64,000 nucleotides of DNA from Artemisia argyi. Its lineage: Eukaryota; Streptophyta; Magnoliopsida; Asterales; Asteraceae. Under the pieces are notes generated by a model. It was not told the DNA's origin. It worked only from the letters and a program-made list of their open reading frames with translations, and did not search any database. This document shows, piece after piece, positions 10,211-20,674 of the stretch. The translations under genes and the position numbers were made by a program. Position 1 is the first letter of the stretch. Each line of letters opens with the position of its first letter. Where the stretch lies: positions 11,266,487-11,330,486 of the forward strand of contig CM060696.1 in the NCBI GenBank assembly GCA_030686995.1, read 5' to 3'.

Positions 10211-13200
10211 TGATTGATGCTAAACAATCAACTAAAGTCAACCATAGATGTGGTCAACATAGTCAAACTCCCTAGACCAATACTTCCGGGTAATATAGTG
10301 TTTCCCCGGGTCGTTATGTCCCGACGAGGCGTGCAAAGGTATCAAAACGGGTTTGTGATCGAGTGAATTTGGACAAGAAAGGGTTGTGATTGATTATACT
10401 ACTAAAATATATAAGGAAATAGCTTAAATATGCTAGATTAACAAGATCGTGAAATCAGAAAACCCAGAAACATTTAAAACCTAGAAACGCATACGTCTGA
10501 TTTAAATTTACGTAGACGTACGAAATAAAACATGAGTTTTGGTGAAATAAAATACTTACATATATGAAAATTATATTTTTACAATCCTAATAATAAAAGA
10601 AAATTTTTAGAAAAAGAAAATAAATTTTAACACTATTTAATTATTTATTATTAATTAATTACTATTTATTAATTAATTAACTAATTAAACTAATTTAAAT
10701 TACTACAAATATGAAAATGACTTAGATAATTATGAAAATTTTTATAAAACTAATTAACCATCACAGGAATCCTAAAAAATTATAAAAAGTTTATATTATG
10801 TATTTTTAAATTATTTTACTAATTATTATCCTAATTATTAATTAATTATTAATTAAACTAATTAAATTATAAAAAATAGAAGACGAATAGTAAAAATTCT
10901 TGAAAAATTCCTAAAATTATTTTATAACATATAAAAGCTAGGAAAATTATAAAAACTAGGGTGTGCTTAATAAAAACTAATTATGCTATTTAATACTTAA
11001 ATATTAATTAATAATTAATAAAACTAATATTAAATCTAATAAATACTAAATGACAATATTAAAATTTGGATAATTAAAAAAATATATAAAGACAAATAAT
11101 ATAAAAGAAAATTACGAAAAATATAAATATGCAAAATACTTAATAAAAAGCTAAAGAGGAAAATTAAAAAGATAAATAATATTAAATAAAAACTATCACT
11201 TTAATTTAAAATTTGATTTTTGTTATTTTTCTTTTGCCAACCTTTTTAACTACTGAAACTTGAAACTTTTGTAAAAGCAAAAAAGCTAGAGCTGAAAATT
11301 AAGCAAGATTGGACTCAAAGATTTGGACAATTGACTTTGGTCAACTGTCATGGGCAAGGGCTGATATAAGCAGCTAGGGGGCCCATAAAGGTGAAATAAG
11401 CTGAAAGTAAGTGATTTGTACTTGGAATAAGCAAATACAATAGGAAAAGCACAAGGGATAAGCTAAAAATGAGAAATAAGCAAATCCAATCTTGACCCCC
11501 AAACAGTCCAACTGGGCTGACTTGCAAGTCAAATTTAGGAGGGGGCAAGGGGGTTTGAGCTCAAATGAGGCTAAGAACAAGATAGACAGCTGGGTAAGCT
11601 CTCAAAAGAACCAAGATTTACCCTGTTGGGCCCACTGGTGAGGTCTTTGGGACCCACAGAAGTTGGGTGAGTGAGACTGCAAGGAAGTGTACAGGGGAGC
11701 AGCTTCCCCTGCAGCTCACTTTGAGCTATCACACAAGCTACAAGAGAAATCCTAAAAATAATCCAATTGTGGATTCCTAAAGCTGACGTGGTGAACAATA
11801 ACTTGTGAAAATCTTAGGCCTTGAATCTACACACAAAATTCTAAACAATTCCCACAAAAAGTAAGTTTTTGCCAAAGGGGAAATTTGACTTTTGAAATGA
11901 ACATGAAACAGTTGACTTAATTGAGATTCTGATGATCCTAGATATTAAATATGTTGTATTAACCTAATTTATGACTAAAATAAGCTAGCTTAACAACTTT
12001 TTTATCTGGAATGGGGATTAACCCATCTAAATTCCTAGCAGTTATGCAATTAAGAAGGAGCAAAGCAACTTTTGACTTTTTTGTAAAGGACTACTGGATT
12101 TTATGCTTTAACCATGCTAATATAACCTAATATGAACTGTTACAACCAAACATTACCATTGGAACACAGGTTAAATCAGTGATCACTACTGATCTAAACA
12201 CCCCTTTATACTAAACTGTTTTTAAGATTTTCTTGTTTTAATGAGACTTCAACTAAACCATTGATGCAGTAAGACTTATTAAGCTAAATTAGAGATATTT
12301 AAACTAAAATGTTGCAGAGATGACTACTTTAAGAGGATTAACTGAGGTATGCAAATTCGACTGTGAAACTGTTAATCATGACAACTACTGAGATCTATCA
12401 AACAAGCTGAACTTAACTAACCACAAATCATTCAAACATGCTGAACAAACACTGAATAACACAAATAAACACATACCTAAACAGTAATAAGCCAATAAGT
12501 AAAGATTATAGAAATTATGCTAAAATTGGAATTTGAAACTTACAAAACAACCTCGGCTGAACAGAGATGCATTTCAACAAAGCTTATCTTTTTTAAATAA
12601 GCCTAAACAACCCCTGGAAACCAAGATCTCACATCTTTATCACCAATCTCCTCTTAAATTTGATAAAGTTGACTTTTGTTGACTCATTGAATTTTTTTAG
12701 AGCAAGAGCATCAACAACCATAGTATATGCTTACATTAAGCTTTATTGGGACTTATGAGACAGAAACAAAAGTGTGTGAAAGCTTAAACAACCATTCTCA
12801 GAACATTACTTAAAACTTAAAAGGTAAATTCTAATTCTGATGGAATAGCAATTTCATCAATACTTGAGGCTTGAATACAATTCTTGAACAGCAAATTAAG
12901 AAGTTACAACTAGGTTTAATGGCTAAAATGAACCTAGAATTTGAAATTCCATGAAAACGAACTTAAAGCTACACTAATAACCTACTACTACCTAATTAAT
13001 TCTCTTCACTGCTTCTTTCTTCACTTATAAGAGTCCATGTGGTCCTCTGAATCTATCCCACCAACTCTGAGCCGTTGGATTGGCTAAATTTGATCTGGAC
13101 CTTTGAATGCAATTTTGGCACCAATTTTCTTTTTTTGTCAGTTAGATAACTTGGAGGAGTTTCTGTGCAATTAATGCACTTTATTTCTTGTGTTTGGAGG

Positions 13201-14073
13201 AGGTGACAAGTAGTGGGAAAGGTGAGGTGGAAGGATGGGGAGGTAGAGTGTGGAAGGGATGTATCAGTGAAGCAGGTGTGTGGGGGAAGAGGTCAACGAG
13301 GGGTGTTGACCGTTTTAAATAATAAAACAGGGTTGGGTTGGTTTTGGTTGTGGGCTTGGGAGAGTGGGCCTGGTGGATCAGGGGTTGGTTTTGGGTTTTA
13401 TTTGTTTTCGATTGGATTGAAAAGGGTTCATTTGGTTTAAGTAATAATCACAAGGACCAAATATGTAATTTGTTAAACATGAGGGGCTGAAATTGTAACT
13501 GTTCCAAAGTTTAACCAAGGACCATTTTTGCCAAGTGTAAATAATATAAGGAACCTTAATGATAATTTTTCATTTTAAACATCCGGGTACCAAATATGCC
13601 AAAATTCAAAGTTGAGGGACCTTTCTTGCCAATTCTTCAAACTTTCATTCCAAGGACCATTTGTGACAACTTTTGACTTTCCAAGGACCAAAGTTGACTT
13701 TTTCTTCCAAAACTTTCCACCAGGGACCAAAACTGCCAAGTTTTAAAGTACAGGGACCAAACTTGTAAAATTTCTAACACTTTTTACCCAAGGATCATTT
13801 TTGATACCTTTTAACTTTTTAAGGACTTGGGTTGACCTATCTTTCAAACTAAATGCCTAGGGACTAATTTTGACAAGTTTTGAAACTAAAGGGACAGAAA
13901 CTGCCAATTATTCAAACTTTGATCGTTTTTCATCTGTTTTTACTCATTTTGCATCTGAAACATATAAAACACAATTTTGGAATATTTTCAGTATTTTGAT
14001 GCATTTTTTAGTGTTTTTAAATGTTTTGCAGCTCAGATTTGACTAAAAATGATGAGTGTTTGAGCACTCATCA
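10211..14073 (-). repeat. 5' LTR of element B (3863 bp), shared with B'
   Basis: Minus-strand start TGATGAGTG at 14073, end GCATCAATCA at 10211. The left side abuts B's primer site and the right side abuts a polypurine tract belonging to another copy (B'). It therefore serves as 5' LTR of B and 3' LTR of B'. AT-rich throughout 10560-11240; ATAAGC motifs cluster at 11350-11490. No gene. Confidence 0.85.
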
Positions 14074-14135
14074 ATCCCCCACACTAAACTATTGCTAGTC
14101 CCTAGCAATCTTTTTGAGAAAACTTAATGGATTTG
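14074..14135 (-). mobile_element. B' fragment, left piece (3' internal end with polypurine tract)
   Basis: Nearly identical to 7133-7194, the polypurine-tract side of element B's internal region. It joins directly to 24407 once element N is removed, proving that N inserted here. The last five bases (14131-14135, ATTTG) are one copy of the target duplication. Confidence 0.9.
14131..14135. repeat. Target site duplication of element N, left copy
   Basis: ATTTG, repeated at 24402-24406. The empty-site version is at 7190-7194 in element B (GGATTTGAATC). Confidence 0.95.
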
Positions 14136-17100
14136 TGATGAGTGCTCAAACACTCATCATTTTTTGTCTAATCTGAACTGCAAAACATACAAAAACACTC
14201 AGAAATGCATCAAAATACTAAAAATATTTCAAAATTGTGTTTTATATGTTTTAGATGCAAAATGAGCAAAAACAAATGAAAAACGCACAAAGTTTGCAAA
14301 ATTGGCAGTTTCAGTCCCTCAACTTTCATAAAATTACAAATCTAGTCCCTGGATATTCAAAATATAGAAAATTATCACCAAAGGTCATTTTGAAATCATA
14401 AAATGTAATATTTAGTCCTTTGATGAAAAATTGGAAAAGTTTTGGAAATTTACACTTTTGGTCCCTGAAGTTTCAAATATTGGCAGAAAAGGTCCCTGGT
14501 GGGATAATTTTGAATGAAAAATCCATTTTGGTCCTTGGAATTCACAAATAAATCACTTTCAATCCCTGGATGAAAATTTTGAGAAAATTACAAGTTTGGT
14601 CCCCGGAATTTGGAAATTTGCAAAATCTGTCCCCGGGTATTTTATTTTGGAAAATATTAAATTTCATCCTTGTAATATTCTAATGTTGTCAAATTAAGTA
14701 CTTTTAATATCCTTGGAATATTACATTTTCAGTCCTTGTAATTTTCCAAATTACAAAAATGGTCCTTGTGATTTATTAGCTTTACCATTATGGACCCTTA
14801 TGTTTTTAATAAACCAAACAAACACCACCCCTTGGCCTGATCAAACAAAAACCCCAATCCAGTCCATGATTTAGCCCACCACAAGCCCAAACCAACAAAT
14901 CTAATACACCCCTGGGCGTTGACCCCAGTCAACTCACCCCTAACCTCCCATTCCCGTCCACTGTTCACCACCATTAACCCCCCTAATTTCCAGGCTCATG
15001 CCCCCCCCCCTCCTTCCACTTTTCCACCAACTCTCATTAATACCTCACCTTCCCCCTCCTACCCTCATAAATGCTCACCAAACACCACTCAATTGCCTGA
15101 GCCATTTTCCCGCCAAATCTGATTTGAAGGGTGGAGATCAAAAGAAGATATCCTACGGCCAAGAAAGAAGTGGGAAAGTCATGAGAGACCTCAGGGGCTG
15201 TAAAAGACAAAGAAAAACAGAAGATGGGTAGTAGATAGTGTAGTTTAGTTGTAGCTTTAGTCTAGCTTGTCGTTCTTATATAATTTTCCATTTTACTCAT
15301 CAATATTAGTTTTTAAAGTGTAACTTCAATATTTCCAGTGTATTGTAAAAGTTTTCTAAATATAAATTATCATTTCCTTTGCAAATTCAGATTTTACCAT
15401 TTCTTAGTGAAAATTTCATTTAAGTTTAATGTTGTGGGAAGTTGTTAATTAGTGATCATTTATGTTCATTCAAGCTCATTTGAAAGGTTTTCAAGGTTTC
15501 TTAAGTATAAAAATCAGTTTTTATTCAGTTCTCTAAAATTATCAAAAATAAAAGAAAAATAAAAAAGAAAATAAAAATCAGTGTGCAAGGTGATTGAAGG
15601 CAAGGAGCATGGTGAATGTTGAAATTATATGGTATTAGTACCTCAGGGAGGTTGTAAGTTGGGTTTGAATACTTGTCCTTGGTTTGGAAATCACATAACC
15701 TCACTGTAAGCATTTTTCATAAAGTTTGGTGATTCACTGTAGCATAGGTCATTTGGCACTCCTTGCAGTTCAATTATGCTTTACTAAGTTTAAAAGATGT
15801 GTTAGATTCAGTTGTATGGTTTCAGATTTCATTTTGCTTTGTTAAAACCTTAACAGTCACCAATAAGGGGGTGTTTGGATCAACTTATTCTACTGTCCTC
15901 TTATCATTGTTTTGGTTGTGTTGTGGTTTCTGTAGATTGCATTAGTATAGTTTAGGTCAATTAAAGGTTTAAAATCTGTCTTAGTTGACAGAAAGTCAAA
16001 AATCAACTTTCAATCCATTTTACATTAACTGCTGGTAGTTTAGGTTTCCATAATCACTTGTTTTGTTGCAAAAGTAAGTAGCATAGCTTATTTTCATCTC
16101 ATGGTAGCTTAATATTACATAATCAATCATTAGGAATCAGTGGAAATCCATAAAAGTCAAGTTCTTAAGTTTTTAGAAAAAAAGTCAATTGGTTCATTTC
16201 AGGTTTTTACAAAAAGTCAAGGAATTAATTGGAATTTTGTGTTTGATCTTTTGGACTGAAACTTGTTTACATTTGTTGTGTACCAGCTGGTCTTTGAGAA
16301 CCAATGCTTGTTTGATTTTTATCATTTTTTCTGAGCTTTTCACAAGCTTCCAAAGGAGGCTGCAGGGCAATGTGTCTGCCCTGCACACAGATGATCAGTC
16401 CACACCCCAACTTTCAAATGCCTCTCATGCTTTGCATAGTGGACCCCACAAGCTGCTTATTGGCTTTTTGAAAAGCCAATAAGCAGCTCTTCAAGGACCA
16501 TAGCTTATCTTGGGATTTGAACCCAGTTTGATATGGCTGCTATACCCCTAAAGCTTGTCCCTTGTCTGTGTTGCTGTTTGGTTTTTGGCTTGGCATAATT
16601 AGCTTATCAGCTTATTCTGGGTACCATTCTAGCTTATCTAGCTTATTACTGGTTCCTTGAGCTTGTTTGATCCTAATCCTCTTCTGTGCAACAGCTTTGA
16701 GCTTATTTATTAGCTTTTGGCCTTGACAGTTGACCAAAGTCAACTGTCAAGCCTATAAGCCCTCATATAGCTTAAATTTAAGTTACATAAAAGTTGTCTT
16801 TGCAAAAGATTTTTATTTTCAGTAGTGCAATAAGTTTCCAAAAGAAAAATTCCAAAAAACCAATTTATTTCTAAGTGATAGTTTCTATTTAATTTTATTT
16901 AATTTTAATTTTCATTTTTATATTTTAATTAAGTACTTGTCATTTTTATATTTTTATTAATTATATATTATATTAAAGTATTTATATTAATTTTCTCAGA
17001 TTTTTATGGTGTCATTTAGTATTAATTAGAATTAACTTTAGTTTTATTAAATATTAATTAATATTAAGGTTAAAATAGCATAATTAGTTTTTATTAAGTA

Positions 17101-17855
17101 AAATCAAGTTTTTATATTTTTTATAGCTTTTATATGTTATAAAATAATTTTAGAAATTTTCTTAGAATTTTTACTGTTCATTTAGTAATTTTCTTAATTT
17201 AAAATAGTTTAATTAGTAATTAGTAATTAATTAGTAATTAATTAATATAAATCACAAAAAGACAAAAATATTTATTTTTATTTTTTATACTTTCTTCAAG
17301 TTCTTTTTAAGGTTTAGAAAATATTTTTTGTAAATTCTTAGTTTATTTTGTAACCTTTATTAATTTTAGTTTATTTTAAATTAGATTTAAAATAGTTTTA
17401 AGTAATTAATTAGTGTTTAATTATTAAAATAATCATTTTAATAACTTTATTTTCATTTTAAATTTTCTTTTACCCTTAGGTTTGTAAAAAAGTCATTTTC
17501 ACCCCCTGGGTGTTTTCAGATTTCAGTTTTTACGTTTTATCTCGTACGTCTACGTTTTATTTAAACGTAACGTACGCGTTTTTAAGTTTTAATCATTTCT
17601 GGTTTTTCTTAGCTTCCCGTCTTATTCATATAGCTTGTTTAAGCTATTTCGTTGTAAATTCCTTAGTTTAATCTCACTCAAACCCTTATCCATCCAGATT
17701 CACCCGATCAGAACCGTTTTGTTTACAATCCACACCTCGTCGGGACTTAAACGACCCGGGAAAACACTGTATTCCTCGGAGCATTGACTCTAGGCTGTCT
17801 GACTTTGTTGACCATTCCGTGGTCAATATAAGTTAGGTGGTTTTGGCATCAATCA
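14136..17855 (+). repeat. 5' LTR of element N (3720 bp)
   Basis: Begins TGATGAGTGC and ends GGCATCAATCA. Contents: a terminal hairpin (14136-14159), an array of TTTGGTCCCTG-like motifs (about 14310-14780), a possible TATA (CTTATATAAT, 15275-15284), a perfect 18-bp stem hairpin (16451-16488), a cluster of AGCTTAT motifs (16490-16790), a 13-bp TTGAC-containing stem (16722-16751), and a very AT-rich stretch (16840-17470). Short ORFs inside are not convincing. Confidence 0.95.
16451..16488 (+). other. Perfect 18-bp stem hairpin in the element N 5' LTR
   Basis: AGCTGCTTATTGGCTTTT pairs exactly with AAAAGCCAATAAGCAGCT across a two-base loop. The copy in the 3' LTR (22987-23024) has a single C-to-A mismatch. 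Role unknown; possibilities are an RNA structure near the polyadenylation region or a small-RNA source. Confidence 0.6.
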
Positions 17856-17860
17856 AATTT

Positions 17861-17878
17861 TGGCGCCGCTGCCGGGGA
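17861..17878 (+). other. Primer binding site of element N (tRNA-Asp type)
   Basis: TGGCGCCGCTGCCGGGGA, five bases after the LTR end. It matches the site of element C exactly and corresponds to the 3' end of plant tRNA-Asp, as in Athila elements. Confidence 0.9.
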
Positions 17879-18103
17879 GGTTGTGCGCGTTTATCTAAAC
17901 GGTTTTTCTGATTAGTGTCTTTGGAATTCGTTCCATTGTACATTTATCCATCCTTGTTCATATTTTCATAAAAACAAAACCCAAAAAGATTTTCCTTCTC
18001 ATTTGTACAAAATGTATTTCCAAAAACCCAAAAATATTCACCTTTACCCTCTCACACCTTTGATTCTTCATCCCTACCCCTCCCAAACCATTTGATTCTT
18101 TCT

Positions 18104-19888
18104 ATGTCTCACCCACACCTTCTGGTTTGCCAATGGTGTGGTAATCCTCATAATGGTGGCGATTGCCCCAGTTGTGGCATGGTAGAGTCGGGAAACGGGT
18201 CTGTCTATAACCAAGATCCCTATTCCTACCATTGCACGACTGATTTATTCCATCAGTTACCACACCATGATACTCAGCAGTTTTACTGTTGTGAGTACTG
18301 TGGTGGTTCACACTACAGTTCTGATTGTCAATCGGGAAACACGCTTGTCTATGAGTAGTTTCCTGATAACGGTTATGACTCTAGCACGTACGACCCACAG
18401 CCTCAACAGTTTCACTGTTGTGATTTCTGTGGAGGTCCACACTTCAGTTCAGATTGTCAAACGGGGAATCCATACCCTTATGACAATTTTGACACACCCT
18501 ATTATGACCAACCTCCACAGTACGATATGAATCAAGCACTTCTTCCAGAAATGCAAAATCTGATGAAAATCGTTGATGAGCTTAAGGGTTTAGTTGATGA
18601 CTTTGCCCAAAGACATACTCATCAAAAATCCATGGAAGAATTGCTTGCTGAAGAGCAGGCTGCTAGAATAAATTCCCAAGATGAATATGAAAAATCTATT
18701 CGGGAATCCATTGCAAGAGAAAAAGCAGCCAAGAGTAGCTCTTTGTTCCGTTTTATTCCTGATGACAGTGATGATGAGGATACACTTGATATCCTTGAAT
18801 TTTATAAAACTTCAAGTTCATCAGTTGATACCCCAGCAGTTGAGATTCCATCTCAAACAACTGCTATCACACCCGAGGTTCACACTCACTCTTTAAACAT
18901 GGGGGATGAGCATCTTGACACTATTCCTGCAAAGGAATCGGACGAATTCATAAAGTCTAGTGTTGAGATCCTTGTCCCAATCCCGAGAGAGTCACAGGGA
19001 ACTTTGGATGATATGTGTGATATTCCTTCCCCTATTGAGTGTCCTAAAGATCAATTTGAGACTTTCTCAGATTTTAGCGATGATTGTATATCTTATGGAG
19101 ACATCGAGTATGTTGAAGCATCAGTTCCACAAACTGATGCTGATCATCTTCTTGAGGAGTTCGCTGATGAACTTGCTCACATCGATCCACTTTCATTGGA
19201 AGGTGATGATGGTCTCCATGATTTCCAAGCCGATCTGGGAGAAATTGAAAGTCTCCTACATCATGATCCGTCAATCACTTCTTACCCCAGCAGTCCAATA
19301 GAGAATGATAATCTCTTTGTTCCCGAAACATTTAATACGACTCTCACCAATCCTCTATTTGAATTCGATTCTGAATTCACTATGATTTCTAATAATCCAA
19401 TCTTTGACGAGGATTGTGATGAGTCCGCAATGGAACACGAGTTCACAAATTCACATCTTGTGAATGATTCTCTTCATGAGGAGTTCTCCGGTGAACTCGC
19501 TCATCAGTTTGATATCCCGGAGGGAGATGCTCTCAATTATGAGAATTTGCAAATTCCCACCCACCCTCCCGGGTTGTTTACGAGCTTACCTTTTGAAATC
19601 CAAACTCAGGCTACGGAGCCTCCTCTTGAGGAAGAAGATCAAATCATGCTTTTTATCATGATTTTCTTCCTTTTCTTCACCTACAGGGTGACTTCTCTTG
19701 TTCTTCACTCCTTCGGGAGTGAGGACACTATATTTGATCCCGGCATTTTCATGTATCATTATCTTGAGCCGGATAATTATCTCATCGGTGTGGAACTTTC
19801 ACGTGCTTCAAATGTTTATCCAAACATCTTGAATGAAAGTCCGATTGAGATTGTTTCTTCCACATCATGCTTCCCCAAGGACAATTGA
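18104..19888 (+). pseudogene. Zinc-knuckle gag-like ORF of element N, one internal stop
   Basis: The ATG at 18104 is the first in frame after the primer site. The frame is open to 19888 except for TAG at 18356-18358; element B has CAG (Gln) at that point, so this is a C-to-T nonsense change. There are three knuckles C-x2-C-x3-H-x4-C: CQWCGNPHNGGDC (residues 9-21), CEYCGGSHYSSDC and CDFCGGPHFSSDC (about 18419-18457). Then come a charged coiled-coil-like part (KSMEELLAEEQAARI), a long Asp/Glu-rich region with MGDEHLDTIP, a hydrophobic segment (MLFIMIFFLFFTY) and GSEDTIFDPGI. No capsid core. Translation from the ATG at 18527 would give a 453-residue protein without knuckles. Confidence 0.75.
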
Positions 19889-20674
19889 ATTCGGGGTCGA
19901 GTCAAGCTAGCGACTCGGTAAACAAAAACAATAGCACGCTTATAGGGTTTTCACCCTAAGTGTGGGGGAGTCCCCCATGCTATGCTTACAAGAGTGAAAA
20001 ACAAAATGGTGTTTTCCACGCTTAGCTTGTAATGTTGCCCTTTTACGTTCAAAATGTCGGCATAATAGCCGGGATTTTGAATATTGAGGACAATATTCAT
20101 GCTTAGTGTGGGGGGGTATTCGCTATTCTAGCGAATTTTATCACATTTTACTATATAATACCCCCGTTTTTGCCAAAATTTCAAAAATTTTAAAAATTTT
20201 TCACTGGTGCTTCAAAATTTTTGGTAATCAGTCCGCCTTGTCTAAACGACAAAAGGGATTGGCTAGTCCAGGAGCAAACGGCTCTTGGTAAAGACATATC
20301 AAATCCGTTGACGGCTGGCAATTTGCCCAAAATTGTATGGTTCATCAACTCCCCGAAAACAAATGAGTTGGCTAGCCCGCAAGATTATGGCTTGTGGTAA
20401 AGGCCGTGGAAAATCCATAATTGGTAATCAGCTCACCAAGATGTTGACTATTCCATCAAGAGCTGGCTAGTCCAGAAGCAAACGGCTTTTGGTAAAGACT
20501 ACTCAAATCCGTTGACAGCTGGTGGTTTGCTCAAAATCACACGGTTATCAGGTGTGCCACAGTTCTTACACCTGGCTACTCCAGAAGTGATGGCTTTTGG
20601 TAAAGAGTTTTTTAAATCCATCAAGTTTTCAAAACAGTACTGCTAGGGACTAGCAATAGTTTAGTGTGGGGGAT
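19889..20674 (+). other. 3' internal non-coding region of element N
   Basis: Holds GGGGGAGTCCCCC (19964-19976), an AGGA-loop hairpin with nine paired bases (20078-20099), an internal polypurine-like tract TTAGTGTGGGGGGG (20103-20116), four degenerate repeats of about 100 bp with GGCTAGTCC-type anchors at 20261, 20370, 20464 and 20574, and the polypurine tract TTTAGTGTGGGGGAT that ends at the 3' LTR. No gene. Confidence 0.75.

Larger units (their letters stand above)
4787..14073 (-). mobile_element. Element B: non-autonomous Athila-like element, minus strand
   Basis: Order on the minus strand: 5' LTR (14073-10211), primer site (10205-10188), zinc-knuckle ORF (9922-8018), long 3' non-coding region, polypurine tract (7149-7133) and 3' LTR (7132 downward). 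The 3' LTR is cut at 4787 by element A. There is no protease, reverse transcriptase or integrase, so it would need proteins in trans. The two LTRs differ at roughly 2% of positions by eye in the shared 2.3 kb, so it is the oldest element with a measurable LTR pair here. Confidence 0.85.

Noticed and set aside
16189..16482. 97-codon ORF repeated at 22725-23018
   Set aside because: Identical because it is LTR sequence of element N; no domain and no start context.
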